DNA from: Anodontia alba
Taxonomy: Eukaryota; Mollusca; Bivalvia; Lucinida; Lucinidae
NCBI GenBank assembly: GCA_964016985.1
Contig: OZ024836.1
Coordinates: 40,358,803 to 40,422,802 of the forward strand
Length of the DNA stretch: 64,000 nucleotides
Reading direction: 5' to 3'
Part shown: positions 30,942-42,082 of the stretch, one piece after another
Numbering within the stretch: position 1 is the stretch's first letter
How the letters are laid out: every line of letters starts with the position of its first letter
Position numbers and translations under genes: made by a program
The notes under the pieces: model-generated
Seen by the model: the letters and a program-made list of their open reading frames with translations, nothing else
Database searches by the model: none
What the model was told of the DNA's origin: nothing

Positions 30942-33397
30942 CCCATTTATGCCAAATGGATTTTTCTACCTCAACTCTTTTGACAGGTCCATTCCTAATA
31001 GAAGGGGTGTGCTATTGTGATCACCCACTGTCCGTCATCCGTCGTCCATCGTCAACAATTAGTTTGTTAACACTCTAGAGGTCACAGTTTTGATCCAATC
31101 TTCATGAAACTTGCTCAGAATGTTTGCCTTTATGAAATCTAGGTCAAGTTTGATACTGGGTCACTTGGGATCAAAAACTAGGTCACCAGGTCAAATCAAA
31201 GGAAGAAAACTTGTTAACACCCTAGAAGTCAAATTTCTGAAGTGATCGTCATGAATATTGCTCAGAATGTTTGTCTTGATGATTTCTAGATCGAATTTGA
31301 AACTGGGTCAGTTAAGGTGAAAAACTAGGTCATCAGGACAAATCAAAGGAAAACTTTGTTAACACTGGCAGTGACATTTTTAAAGCAATCATCAGGAATA
31401 TTGCTCAAAATGTTTGTCTTGATGATTTCTTGGTCAAATTTGAAACTGGGCCACTTGGGGTGAAAAACTAGGTCACCAGGGCAAATCAAAGGAAAACCTT
31501 GTTAACACTCTAGCAGTCACATTTTTGAAGCAGTGATCATGAATCTTGCTCAAAGTGTTTGTCTTGATGCTTTCTTGGTCAAGTTCGAAACTGGGTCACT
31601 TGGGGTAAAAAACTAGATTACCAGGCCAAATCAAAAGAAAACCTTGTTAACACTCTGAAGATCACAGTTTTGAAGCAATCATCATGAATATTGCTCAAAA
31701 TGTTTGTCTTAATGATTTCTAGGTCAAGTTTGAAACTGGGTCACTTGGGGTCAAAAACTAGGTCACCATACCAAACCAAAGAAAAACATTGTTAACACTC
31801 TAGCGGTCACATTTTTGAAGCAATCATCATGAATCTTGCTTAATATTTTTGTCTGGATGATTTCTAAGTAAAGTTTAAAACTGGATCACTTGGGATCAAA
31901 AACTAGGTCGCCAAACCAAATCAAAGGAAAACCTTGTTAACACTGTAGTGGTCACATTTTTGAAGCAGTCATCATGAATCTTAATATGTTTTTCTTGATG
32001 ATTTCTAGGTCAAGTTTGAAACTGGGTCTCTTTAGATCAAAAACTAGGTCACCAGGCCAAATCAAAAGAAAACCTTGTTAACACTTTAGCGGTCACATTT
32101 TTTGAAATTATCTTTATGAATATTATTTAAAATGTTTGTCTTGATGATTTCTAGGCCAGGTTTGAAATTGGGCCACTTCGATTCAAGAATTAGGTCACTG
32201 GGCCAAATTAAAGGAAAACCTTGTTAACACTCTAGCAGTCACATTTTTTTTGAAGCAATCATCATGAATCTTGCTCAAAATGTTTGTCTTGAGGATTTCT
32301 AGATCAGATTTGAAACTGGGTCACTAGGGGTTAAAAACTAGGTCACTGGGCCAAAACTAAGGAAGGCCTTGCTAACACTCTAGAGGTCACATTTTTGAAG
32401 CAGTCATCATGGATCTTGCTCAAAATATTTGTCTTGATAATTTCTAGTTCAAGATCAAAACTGGTTCAGTTAGGGTGAAAACTAGGTCACAAGGCCAAAT
32501 CAGTGGAAAACCTTAACACTCTAGCTGTCACATTTTTGAAGCAATCATCATGAATAATGCTCAGAATGTTTGTCTCATTGATTTCTAGGTCAGGTATGAA
32601 ACTGGGTCACTTGGGGTAAAAAAAACTAGGTCACTGGGCCAAATCAAAAGAAAACCTTGTTAACATTCTAGAGGTCATATTTTTGAAGCTTTCATCATGA
32701 ATCTTGCTCAAAATGTTTGTCTTGATGACTTCAAGGTCAGGATCAAAACTGGGTCACTTGTGGTAAAAAACCTAGGTCACCAGGGCAGACCAAAGGAAAA
32801 CCTTGTTAACACGTCTAGAGGTCCCATTTTTGAAGCAGTCATCATAAATCTTGCTCAAAATGTTTGTGTTGATGATTTCTAGGTGAAGTTTGGAACTATC
32901 TCACTTATGACCTATATTTCATAGTCCAGTGACTTCTTTTAAGTTTTTCTGTTTAGGCCAGTTTCTCAGTAACTACTGGTCCAAGTAGTGATATTTGGCA
33001 CTTGTGAAGCATTTGTGATTAGGTTAGTTTCTCAGTAATTATTTCTCCTACAGCCAGTGCTGCTTAGCTCATATATTCATCTTAGCATGGCCTCTTGAGT
33101 GCGGTCATCTATATTTGACCTTGACCTCTATTTCATAGTTCATTAGACATGCTACATTTTCTTACTTGTTAATATTATCATCATGTGTTTGTCTTGATCA
33201 GTTCTAGGGCAGGTTCTCTAAGTGCTATGATACTCAAGTGAGCATTACAGGGTCATCATGGCCCTCTTGTTTTATAGAAATTCCTGTATTTAAATGCAAG
33301 CAATGTAGACCCAGATCATTTGCTGTGTTCCACAGCATCTGATCTGGGTCTACACTGCTTGCCAATTCCTCTTTATGCAATGCTAGGCATAAATGGG
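30942..33397. mobile_element. Family D MITE split by a Helentron-like element
   Basis: Left end CCCATTTATGCCAAATGG after TTAA (30938-30941); right end CTAGGCATAAATGGG before TTAA (33398-33401). The part after the insertion has the core GCAAGCAATGTAGACCCAG ... GGTCTACACTGCTTGCC. Confidence 0.85.
31011..33270 (+). mobile_element. Helentron/pearl-like element, 145-bp class, lacking its first hairpin
   Basis: Begins GCTATTGTGATCACCC and a GTCCGTCATCCGTCG run, so the AGCTCACC head is missing. Some twelve diverged monomers with CTAGGTCACCAGG, ACCTTGTTAACACT and TTTGTCTTGATGATTTCTAG. The end has CTCAAGTGAGC, GGGTCATCATGGCCC hairpin and TCTTGT. Same family as 43351 but older, since its monomers differ much more. 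Confidence 0.85.
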
Positions 33398-33447
33398 TTA
33401 ATCAGATGCTGTTTTGTTTCTTGCATGAATTCTTGCAGAATTTGCAC

Positions 33448-33845
33448 TACCATATTTTACCGAATTACTAAGTTAAGTGCGCAGTCAGTCAAATTCTTAG
33501 ATTACAGCCTGTGTATGTTTATCTACAATGGCTTGACATGACCTCATCTGTGTTGACTGGGTCATAAAAATCCAACACAAACAAACAAACTTTTATCTAT
33601 TTCTTTGTACAAACATGTGATGTTGGTACCCGACAAGTGAAGGCAGTTCAAATGATAATACCATCAACATTATGTTTTTATAAAGAAAATCAAGGAAAGA
33701 AATTGCATATCATCTTTCTTTAAAGTGTGCCCTTATTAAGTGCATATTTTACTACAAGTCTTTTTTTTTTTTTATTGAAAAAAAAAAAAAAACACAAAAA
33801 AAACCTAAGCGCACAGTGCGGTATTTAATTAGGTTGAATATGGTA
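33448..33845. mobile_element. Family M4 MITE with a SINE tail inside
   Basis: Left end TACCATATTTTACCGAATTA, right end TTAGGTTGAATATGGTA. At 33532-33590 a SINE tail (GTTGACTGGGTCATAAAAAT ... CACAAACAAACAAAC) interrupts it. T and A runs at 33762-33792. Confidence 0.78.
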
Positions 33846-34007
33846 TTTCATTTTCACTGACTGACAGTGTCTCTTTACAGTGCTAGAACTGAAGACAAAT
33901 TGATCAATAAATACTGTGCCATAGAAAGCATATTGCATTGTTCTGAATTTATCACCAAAACTGCTAGATATTAAACCTATTAAAAGGCACCAAGGAAAAT
34001 TTGAAAC

Positions 34008-34167
34008 TGACAACATTCTAATTTTTTTCTGGGAAAACATGTGAATCATCTGCCAATCAGACAATTCACATAAAATGTCAAGACTTTGTTTCTCTGAAAA
34101 AAAAAAAAAAAAAAAAAGGTAATAATAAAAATTGTCCTCAACTGCAGTTGCGATTGGCACTTTATGG
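34008..34167. mobile_element. Family H MITE, right part
   Basis: Centre CATCTGCCAATCAGACAATT with ACATGTGAA / TTCACATAAAATGTC arms, a 21-A run, and right arm GCAGTTGCGATTGGCACTTT. Confidence 0.7.
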
Positions 34168-34411
34168 ATTATAAAACCTTGAAATTTAGAATTTCATCTC
34201 TTATTCCATATTAGATAAATTATAGTTTAATGGCTTAATCATGAAAAAAGGACATATAGCACATAATGAATGCCCCTGCAAAAAAGGGTTGCTCTTTTGT
34301 AGAATTGTTCATGAATTTTTCTTGATGATTAAGAACTGTTCTGCAACATCTGTTCTTGCACAATTCTGGATCAGTCTTGAATGTTAGATAATCTGAAAAT
34401 TATAGAACATT

Positions 34412-34600
34412 TTGTTGATGGGGAATGTTTTTATTTCATCTGTTTCTTCACTTTCACTCCTGTTCCTCTTTCTTCCCTGTCCCTCTCTTTCATCTCTTCT
34501 ACTATCTCTAATCTTTCTCTTTTCTCCCTTTCTCTGGGAGACGACACAAAATAATGACCCAGAAGGGTTGATGTGTCGTCAAACTCCAACACAATGAAAC
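34412..34600 (+). mobile_element. S2 repeat, left-truncated
   Basis: GGGGAATGTTTTTATTTC, C/T-rich tract, CTCTGGGAGACGACAC, tail AAACTCCAACACAATG. 34168-34411 upstream is unassigned. Confidence 0.7.
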
Positions 34601-34776
34601 AATCAAGAACATTGCTCTAGAAATGTTTTGGGTCAGTTTGGAAGTATCTGAGTTCTGGAACATTTCTAGAAGTGGAGTTGTTTTAGAATTTATTTATTTT
34701 TTCATCCTCTCCATGTGTTTTGAATTGGTGATGGGATTATTTGAGAGCATTCCACAAAGGGTTTTTCCAAAATTAA

Positions 34777-34959
34777 CCCATTTTAGTGAGGGGACCCCAA
34801 AAAGGGTAATTGGCATACAGTGCAGACCCAGATCAGATATCCCACAGAATGTGGCTTCTGATCAGTTGAAAATTGAAACAAGATGCAAGATACCTAAAAT
34901 TGAAATTGGACTCTTCCACTGTATATAATGTGGGAGGAGTCTATTCAGTCTAAAATGGG
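34777..34959. mobile_element. Family C MITE
   Basis: TTAA at 34773-34776 and 34960-34963. CCCATTTTAGTGAGG ... AGTCTAAAATGGG; half core ACAGTGCAGACCCAGATC. Terminal bases intermediate between C and D. Confidence 0.8.
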
Positions 34960-35039
34960 TTAACCTTTCTCATCTTTTTTCCATCAAGGAAAATGGGAAT
35001 GATGTATCCTAAACACATTTCCAAAGACTTCCCCAGCTA

Positions 35040-35130
35040 GCATTCTTTATACATCTATAGCAGGCCATTATCAGCCCGTCAGCTACCCTGACGGGCTGAT
35101 AACGTCCCGCTATAGATTTATAAAGAATGC
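35040..35130. repeat. Foldback hairpin, single copy here
   Basis: GCATTCTTTATACATCTATA ... ATCAGCCCGTCAG-CTAC-CCTGACGGGCTGAT ... TATAGATTTATAAAGAATGC. No other copy found in the window. Confidence 0.85.
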
Positions 35131-35253
35131 TTACTGGGTCCAGCCTAAGAGCAGGTAATCATACATGTATAGGGTAAATGTCCTAAAATTTCAAACACTT
35201 TATTCCATACTTCTAGTGCCTTCATTTTGCATTTTTATACAGTGATTTCTTAA

Positions 35254-35459
35254 CCCTTGTGCAGCTGAGCCCGGATATACCCTGCCTTTGCAAACAGTGT
35301 AGATCCAGATCAGTTGGCTTCTGAAGAAGCCAACTGATCTGGATCTGCACTTTTTCCAATCAGAATGTGAATTTATATCAACAATCTGGATCAAGTAATC
35401 TGATTGGCTGAAAATTTGAAAAGGGAGTGGCATCTTAATTTATTCAGCAGGACAAGGGG
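35254..35459. mobile_element. Family A MITE, complete
   Basis: TTAA at 35250-35253; the right TTAA is lost. Ends CCCTTGTGCAGCTGAG and CAGCAGGACAAGGGG. Stem GGCTTCTGAAGAAGCC. An orphan core hairpin (GCAAACAGTGTAGACCCAG) follows at 35478-35548. Confidence 0.88.
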
Positions 35460-35744
35460 TACTATACTTAATGGAATAGCAAACAGTGTAGACCCAGATC
35501 AGACTGCTCCTTCAGGAGCCATCTGATTAGCGTATACACTATTTGCATAAAAAATTGCCATTTTGTCAGAAACTTAGGTGTACAAAATTTTCGAACCTTT
35601 ACGTAGCCTGGTCTTTGGTAACCAGTAATAATTGTAAAATATGTTTTGCCTTCAACAGCATTGTAAGGGTTAAATAGGTCTTACCCTATATCCCCAGTTG
35701 GTATATTGTAGGGATCAAACATGGTTTTTCGTGCATAAAATTCG

Positions 35745-35815
35745 CCAGGTCCGGTGGGAGGTGTTGAAAACCGAGGCCGAAGGCCGTGGTTTTCAACACC
35801 TCCCAAGGGACCTGG
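35745..35815. repeat. Foldback hairpin, CpG-containing
   Basis: CCAGGTCCGGTGGGAGGTG, then TTGAAAACCGAGGCCGAAGG and its complement to CCTGG. It lies in a GC-richer block (about 35690-36125) with open frames on both strands (90 and 147 codons) that have no recognisable domain. Confidence 0.8.
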
Positions 35816-36162
35816 CAAATGATAATGCATTGAAAAAACATGTTCGATCGCTATTATTGCATAAAAACTGTAAACGTTTGCTACATTTTGTGTTATTTCT
35901 TGCACTATTTTGTTTCGCCTTTTCACTGATGTCTCGCGAACGCAATTTCCATGGACTATGCTCGTTCTAGGGCCGGACACTACACATCTCGTGATGGCAG
36001 CAATTCTGTGGCCCTGGTATAGGCATATTGAAGTTGTGTAGCCGTGCATTAATAGCGCGTGAATTGCCTTGCTAATACATGGCTTTTCGCCGGTTAATGC
36101 ACGCCTGTTAATAACATGCGGCACTGCTTTTTATGCTATAATATGTAATGAAGTACCCAAAT

Positions 36163-36567
36163 GGCCCATTCAACACTATTAAGCCAGCCAGTTAAAGTAT
36201 CCACGCTTTTCCTGTGTCTAAGCGGTCACTCGTAATTGTTACCTAACCACAAGTTTACTGGGCAGGCTTACCTCTTAAGTGGTTAACCAGTATTGTGCAC
36301 ATTCTTTCACCAGAAATACCTACTGTGTAAACGTGCAGTGCTTAGGTAAACTGACCGCGCTCGACATGACCCCATTGGGTTGACTGGGCTGTAAAACCTC
36401 AACACAAATAAACAAAAATATCTTCAAATTTAAAGAAATCATTATAAACTTACAAAGTCATGGCCATCATTTCTGGCAAAGAATGTGCACAATTGAGAGG
36501 GGTACCGCTTAGACCCAGGATTAGTGTGGCTACTTTAACTGGCTGGCTTAATAGTGTTGAATGGGCC
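36163..36567. repeat. Large foldback element with SINE pieces in the loop
   Basis: A 37-bp perfect inverted repeat (36163-36199 and 36531-36567, GGCCCATTCAACACTATTAA...) extends inward imperfectly to about 65 bp (GTGTCTAAGCGGT / ACCGCTTAGACCC). The loop has a SINE fragment in reverse (36247-36320) and a SINE tail forward (36342-36417). Confidence 0.8.
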
Positions 36568-37027
36568 ATTAAACTCTAAATCAATGAACCAATCAACCAA
36601 CCAGTGGCCACTAACCAGCCCAGCCACTCGCTCCATAATTTACTGCTATAATAACAAACTATCTGTCCTGCTCATCTGGAGTCTTAGTACAATAGCTTTG
36701 ACAATTTTGTTGTTCATAATTTGTTCCTGTCATGGTGGTCGGCTATTCTTGCCTTCGAGGGCTTAGTTTGGCACATGTCGACAGCACATGCTGTTACGGT
36801 GACATATGTTTTAACCAATCATTGTTATTATTAGTGTATTATAATTGGAAAGGATACTACTAATTAAGCTTTTTACACAAGGCATGTATTAAACAGTTCT
36901 CTTTTTTTTTTCCTAGCTTTCTAGCCTAGCATTTTGTTTTTTGCTTTCTAGCCTAGCTCTGGATAATTTGCTTTTTTTTTTCCCAAACAAAAAGGCCCAT
37001 TTGATGCGCAATGCACAAAAAGGGCCC
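36568..37027. other. Unassigned spacer
   Basis: No gene. Short repeat GCTTTCTAGCCTAGC occurs twice (about 36917-36957). Confidence 0.45.
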
Positions 37028-37200
37028 ATATACAGTTTGCAGACAATGCAGGCCCAGTTCAGCCTGCGCAAATGCACAGGCTGATCAGGGCCTGCATTGT
37101 CCTCTTACAGAATCAGTGGGTACTATAGTATATGTTGACGAACAGAGAATGTCCAGAATCAGTGGGTACTATAGTATATGTTGACGAACAGAGAATGTCC
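37028..37200. repeat. Hairpin plus a 46-bp direct duplication
   Basis: 37028-37100 is a hairpin built on GACAATGCAGGCCCAG ... CAGGGCCTGCATTGTC, a distant look-alike of the shared core; related pieces occur near 40760 and 56210. The 46-bp block 37109-37154 is repeated identically at 37155-37200. Confidence 0.8.
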
Positions 37201-37270
37201 ATATCATGCTGATCAGAACCTTCGTTGTTCTAATATGACATAAGAGCCCATTTTCCCATGTTGTATATCA

Positions 37271-37337
37271 TAGGTAAACTGACTGCGCTCTACATGACCC
37301 CATTGAGTTGACTGGGCCTTAAAACCTCAACACAAAC
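37271..37337 (+). mobile_element. SINE tail fragment
   Basis: AGGTAAACTGACTGCGCTC ... TTGACTGGGCCTTAAAACCT then CAACACAAAC. 37338-37849 downstream contains an F left-arm trace (GACACCTTAACTCGTTACCG) and no gene. Confidence 0.7.
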
Positions 37338-37849
37338 GAGACACCTTAACTCGTTACCGTACTTGTAACATTTGAACAATTGATCTGTCTGTCTGTCCTG
37401 ATTAACCTTAAGCATTTTCTTAATGAAATGATCAGGTGCTAAATACTATATTTACCTGAAATTTAACGCCTTATTGTGCTTGTCCTGAAATAAGAATACA
37501 CTCAGATCTGTGTTATGCTGCTGATCTAAGTACCTGAAGGAAAATAAAAACAAGTGGTTGCTTAATTAACACAGGTAAATTAACACTTATTTTCCATTGA
37601 TGGTATCTGTAAAATTGATGATTGCTTAATACGTTAGGTTTGACTGTACATTCATTCTATAAACTGTTGATGTGTCTAAAATGCTGGATATAAACTTAAG
37701 AAATTACTGAGCTAATCAGTGATCACTCATATACATACAGTTAACACAGTCACCTATTTTTATGACATTTTGTTGGCAAAGTAATTGTTTCAGTTTGTTT
37801 ATTAGGCAGTTCATCAAAATGTGGATCCCCTTTGATGGTACTGGTAACC

Positions 37850-38028
37850 CTTAGTGTGCTGATGGCAAAATTGTGGCAAAATTACTGATGACAAAATGAG
37901 TAACAATTTTCCTGTTTTTCCCAGAAATAAGAGCTTGACATTTCTTGGGAATTATCTCCTTAGTGAAGCCTTGTTTGGGGCAAAAACAATAAAAATGTTA
38001 TCTGCTGGTATATAAAGTTAATATAAAG
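37850..38028. mobile_element. Family H/G-type MITE, diverged
   Basis: CCCTTAGTGTGCTGATGGC ... TTGACATTTCTTGGGAATTA ... GTTATCTGCTGGTATATAAA before TTAA. Confidence 0.55.
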
Positions 38029-38049
38029 TTAAAATATACTTGTAATGTA

Positions 38050-38243
38050 TTGACCCAAAATACTTAGATCATGGTAACTTCTTACCAAACGTTCTAAAAT
38101 TTTGCGATATACCTCTTGATGTTGCTAAAACTGCTGAGTGAGTACCAAACAGTGCAGACCCTGACCAGATGCTGCATTTTGTAGCATCTGGTCTGGGTCT
38201 GCACTGTTTGCTGAGGCTTTTCTGTACAAATACTAAGGATAAA
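38050..38243. mobile_element. Family F MITE
   Basis: Arms AACTTCTTACCAAACGTTCT and TTGATGTTGCTAAAACTGC; core CAAACAGTGCAGACCCTGAC, centre GCTGCATTTTGTAGC, then GGTCTGCACTGTTTGC. Confidence 0.75.
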
Positions 38244-38255
38244 AACAATATGTAA

Positions 38256-38467
38256 CCTTTTCCACTCTGTGGGCAATTTCAGACAATGACAAATTGATGA
38301 TAATTTTTTTTTTTTTTTTCCCTGAAAAAAGACTGATATTTCATGCAGATTGTCTCCTTAGGAGACAGTTTGCATGAAATATCAAAACTCTATTTTCTGT
38401 GAAAAATAAGTTAAATATATTTCAAAATATTGTCTGCTGAAATTTTGATCCAGCATGCTAAGCAGTA
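38256..38467. mobile_element. Family G MITE, complete
   Basis: Left CTTTTCCACTCTGTGGGC, centre TGTCTCCTTAGGAGACAG with ATTTCATGCAGAT / TTGCATGAAATATC arms, right TTTTGATCCAGCATGCTAAG. Confidence 0.82.
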
Positions 38468-38998
38468 ATTGACAATTATCAGCTCATCTCATCTGACAAA
38501 GCTAATAATATTGTATATTTCTGTTTGACAAGTCACAGGATAAATTATCCAGATCCCATTGTTTATGGATGAATTACACTTAAACTGAAATATTTATCCA
38601 CAATAAAGTAATATTTATCAGGAATTTGCAAATAAAGCTATATAATAATTGAGTAACAGGATTGCAGTTCTGTCCCATCATGAATGGTCCTCTCAAAGAG
38701 TACAGCTGGTCTTGATTGAGCATTTGTTTCAGTTATCTATATCATTCAAAGTTTATGAACTTTTTACCAGCCCACTTTAATTTGTGGAACAGAGTTTCTG
38801 TACAGTGCTAGTAACTTCATATGGTAATTGACAATTCATGTAACTTGTCTCCTAAACAGGTAACTTCCTTGTATTTTCATAATTTTAAGAGTACCATATT
38901 CAACCTATTTACCGCACTGTGTGCTTAGGTTTTTCAAAATTACTGGGAACCTTACATGATCAGTGTATGTATGATGTATTCCTAACCATTATTGTTGA
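38468..38998. other. Unassigned spacer with an M4 fragment
   Basis: At 38890-38945, TACCATATTCAACCTATTTA and CTTAGGTTTTTCAAAATTAC are an M4 left end. Otherwise nothing recognised. Confidence 0.5.
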
Positions 38999-39199
38999 AA
39001 TCTTTACCACTCTATGGGCCAGTTCAGCGGACATCATTTTGAATTTATTTTTTAGTTTTCCCAGAAAATAAGCTTTTATATTTCATGCAAAATGTCTCCT
39101 ACAATTTGCATGAAATATCAGTCTATTTTTTGTGGGAAAAAATAAGAAAAATATGTCAAAATATTGTTGAAAATTTTTACCCAGCAATGCTAAGTGTTA
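38999..39199. mobile_element. Family G MITE, complete
   Basis: CTTTACCACTCTATGGGCC ... ATTTCATGCAAAATGTCTCC ... AATTTGCATGAAATATCAG ... TTTACCCAGCAATGCTAAG before TTAA. Confidence 0.8.
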
Positions 39200-39554
39200 A
39201 AACATCATATCTAAATAAAAGCTAAAGATTAAAGAACATGTCAATAAATAAATAAATGAATAAATAAACACATAGACAAAACTTAAGTTTTCAAGGTTAA
39301 GTATAATAGATTATTAATGGTAGCACTGAACTAAACACGAAGCTATAACTGGACTGACAGTATTTTGTAGACTGGTTCTTGTTTGATATGCAAGTCTGAA
39401 AAAGGTGTTGATTTTCTCGATCATTATGGTATGCTCGAATAGGTGTTTTACTAATATGGTTCTTGGAGTTGGTGTTTGTGTTGTATGGGTGTCTAAGGGG
39501 ATTATTACAGTATTTAAAGATGTTTTTACTGAAATTCTTTGAGGAGGTACTTAG

Positions 39555-39742
39555 ATACGGTCATTCTCTCTCTTCCGCTGATTCAAGAAGGCCAGTTGTC
39601 AGCTTCTGGCAAAAGAATGTGCACAATATTATACTGGTTATACTTAGAGGACTAAGCCTGCCCATTAAAAGTGTGGTAAGATAAACTGACTGTGCTCAAC
39701 ATGACCCCATTTGTTGACTGGATTGTAAAACCTCAACACAAA
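39555..39742 (+). mobile_element. SINE, left-truncated
   Basis: ATACGGTCATTCTCTCTCTT, AAAGAATGTGCACAATAT, AGAGGACTAAGCCTGCCC and tail GTAAAACCTCAACACAAAC. A short M2 piece (39752-39806) follows. Upstream 39200-39554 is unassigned. Confidence 0.75.
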
Positions 39743-39885
39743 CAGTCACAAAGGTATGTTTTTATGGCAAATTGGAGTTATCGCCAAATACTCCTCTATA
39801 ACAAGTCCTAGGACCGCTCAATCAGTAATTTCCTCCAAAATTCTTCAATGGATAAGACCAAGGTTAATCTAATAATTCTAATTAA

Positions 39886-40092
39886 TGCTTAGCACTCTGG
39901 GTAAAATTTTCAGCAGACAACATATTGAAATATTTTTTCTTATTTTTCCCAGAAGACAGGATTTGACATTTCATGCAGATTGTCTCCAGTGGAGACACTT
40001 TGCATGAAATGTCAAATCCTGTTTTCCGGAGAAAAATAAGAAAAATGTCAACAATTTGTGATCTGCTGAATTGGCCCAGAGAGTGGTACAGA
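39886..40092. mobile_element. Family G MITE, complete
   Basis: TTAA at 39882-39885 and 40093-40096. TGCTTAGCACTCTGGG ... TGTCTCCAGTGGAGACA centre with ATTTCATGCAGAT / TTGCATGAAATGTC ... CCCAGAGAGTGGTACAGA. Confidence 0.88.
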
Positions 40093-40360
40093 TTAAAATA
40101 TATCAGTGCCAAGAGATTGTCAATTTAAGTCTCCACTGTCACTGTAACAAAGTTAAATATACAGGGAATATTGACAATTTTCTTGGATGGAAAATATTCA
40201 CTTCTATTGTGAAATTTTGAAATTGAAATTGATCAAGAGACTACAGCTTTTGTAACATAGTAACCAGGAAAAAGAAAGCAAACACTAACACATGTGTACC
40301 TGATTGCATAGCTGTTCAGGAGGAATGAATACACTTAGGGAATGTTCTGCCATTTTGTAT
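40093..40360. other. Unassigned spacer
   Basis: AT-rich, no gene and no recognised repeat. Confidence 0.45.
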
Positions 40361-40720
40361 AAGGGAGACAACTTCTGTCACTTCCTGTATCAAGATCCTT
40401 CTAAAAAGGGTCTACTTTAAAAGTAAAGAATTTGCTCCCAGAGGGAGCAAATTCTTTCCTTTTACAGTAGACCCCTGTCTAAAAGGGATGAAAAATAATT
40501 TTAACAGAATTGTCTCCCTTGGCAGTGTAACAGTTTTCTTTTAGATTACATAGAGATATTGTTATGATCATATGAAATGGGCCGTTTGGGAACAAATTCT
40601 TTCTTTCTATAGCAGACCCCTTTCTTAAAGGGATGAAAAATAATTTTGACAGAATTGTCTTCCTTGGAAGCATATCAGTTTTCCTTTAGTGCACATAGAG
40701 ATATTGTTATGATCATATCA
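40361..40720. mobile_element. Family O foldback element and a partial second copy
   Basis: 40361-40525: AAGGGAGACAACTTCTG ... GGTCTACTTTAAAAGTAAAG, loop GCTCCCAGAGGGAGC, CTTTTACAGTAGACCCC ... AGAATTGTCTCCCTTGG. Most of the right side recurs at about 40600-40715 (GATGAAAAATAATTTTGACA ... GATATTGTTATGATCATAT), a direct duplication of roughly 130-150 bp. Confidence 0.8.
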
Positions 40721-40855
40721 AATGGGCCTCCCCTTGCGAAAATGTGACTTTGGGCATATGTGGACAGAGAAAGCCCAGATCAGCCTGCATATCTGCACAG
40801 TCAGGTCTGGTCCTAAATGACAGTGTCTGCTAACAGAATCATTAACCCTTGAACA

Positions 40856-41039
40856 TGACATGCCCTGTCTTAGCAAACAGTGTAGATCCAGATCAGTTGG
40901 CTTCAGAAGCCAACTGATCTGGATCTGCACTGTTTGTCATTAAATACGTGAATTTCTATCTAAAACCTCGATCAAGTAATCTGATTGGCTTGAAATTAGA
41001 AGTGGGCCTGGCATCTTAATTTATTCAGCATGAGAAGGG
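40856..41039. mobile_element. Family A MITE, complete
   Basis: TTAA at 40852-40855 and 41040-41043. CCCTTGAACATGACATGCCC at the left lacks the CCTGCTGAA block; the right end TTCAGCATGAGAAGGG is good. Stem GGCTTCAGAAGCC. Confidence 0.85.
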
Positions 41040-41043
41040 TTAA

Positions 41044-41377
41044 AATACAGAATGTATGAATGGATAGCAAAGGCTGGGATGATGCTTTGGGCGTGCACAG
41101 GATGATCTTAATCTGCACATTTTGCACATTTTCGAACATCTTTGAACATGTTTGAAAACACTTTTTTGCTTGATGCAGGCCAGATAAGGTGATGGTTTGA
41201 CTCTGATTTAACTGGATGTTTCATCTGTTGCCATGCGAGATTAGACACAAACGTAACAGCCATTATCAATAACTAGTATGCTGATCACCAGCGAGTGTTA
41301 CAGCATTATGCACACTAGGTTCATATTCTGTAGTGCCATGATTACTGTATTTACCATAAATATTTGCACAGACAATC
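41044..41377. other. Unassigned spacer
   Basis: Nothing recognised apart from a GAACATCTTTGAACATGTTTG short repeat-like stretch at about 41134. Confidence 0.45.
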
Positions 41378-41381
41378 TTAA

Positions 41382-41617
41382 CTCTTAAAACGCCAAGAAA
41401 ACCTGCATCTGAAAATGGTGTCTGTTTATGTCATCTGCTGAATATTCTTGCAAACTTTTCAAACCTATTTTTGCATACAGGCAAACAGTGTGGACCCTGA
41501 TCAGATGCTCTTAGAGGAGCAGTCTGATCTTGGTCCACACTGTTTGCAAAAATGACTTTTAAAATCACAAGCAGACGACATAGCAGTCGACAATTGTTGT
41601 GATGGGCAGTTTAAGGG
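41382..41617. mobile_element. Family B MITE, complete
   Basis: TTAA at 41378-41381 and 41618-41621. CTCTTAAAACGCCAAG ... core GCAAACAGTGTGGACCCTG, centre CTCTTAGAGGAGC ... GATGGGCAGTTTAAGGG. Its right TTAA is also the left edge of the next element. Confidence 0.85.
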
Positions 41618-41621
41618 TTAA

Positions 41622-41806
41622 CTCTGAAATAGACTTTGCTATCTCTGCATTTGGACACAGTCTTCCTGACAAAAGGGTGACAATTGTAAATCAGGAACAG
41701 AATGGCAAACAGTGTAGATCCTGATGAGACTGCTCATTTTAAACTATCTCATCAAGATCTACACTGTTTGCAAAAGTGTCTGTCTTGGTCTACAGGGCTG
41801 AAAGGG
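41622..41806. mobile_element. Family E MITE, right end clear
   Basis: Core GGCAAACAGTGTAGATCCTG ... GATCTACACTGTTTGC; right end GGGCTGAAAGGG before TTAA (41807-41810), again shared with the next element. Confidence 0.75.
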
Positions 41807-41810
41807 TTAA

Positions 41811-42050
41811 ACCATTTATGCTGAGTGGACTTTTCTACAACAACTCTTTGGGCCAGTCTTCCAGTAGCAGGGTGTCTGGTTAGTTTTTATTTTTACAGTG
41901 TTTTATAGAAATTCCTGTAATTAATGAAAACAGTGTGGACCCTGATCATATGCCACATTCTGTGGTGTCTGATCTATAGCTGCGCTGTTTGCCAATTACC
42001 CCTTTTGGGGTTTCTTTTTAGGGTCTGCACTGTTTGCCACTTAAGGCCAG
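41811..42050. mobile_element. Family D MITE, left end clear
   Basis: ACCATTTATGCTGAGTGGAC ... AACAGTGTGGACCCTGATC ... GCTGCGCTGTTTGCC, then a second partial right core (GGGTCTGCACTGTTTGCC). B, E and D lie head to tail here, sharing TTAA junctions. Confidence 0.72.
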
Positions 42051-42082
42051 CACTTTCTGCACACATCAGCAGACACTTTAAC

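Noticed and set aside
35681..36124. 147-codon minus-strand gene
   Set aside because: No domain, crosses a foldback, and an opposite frame is open for the same structural reason; noted as a finding instead.
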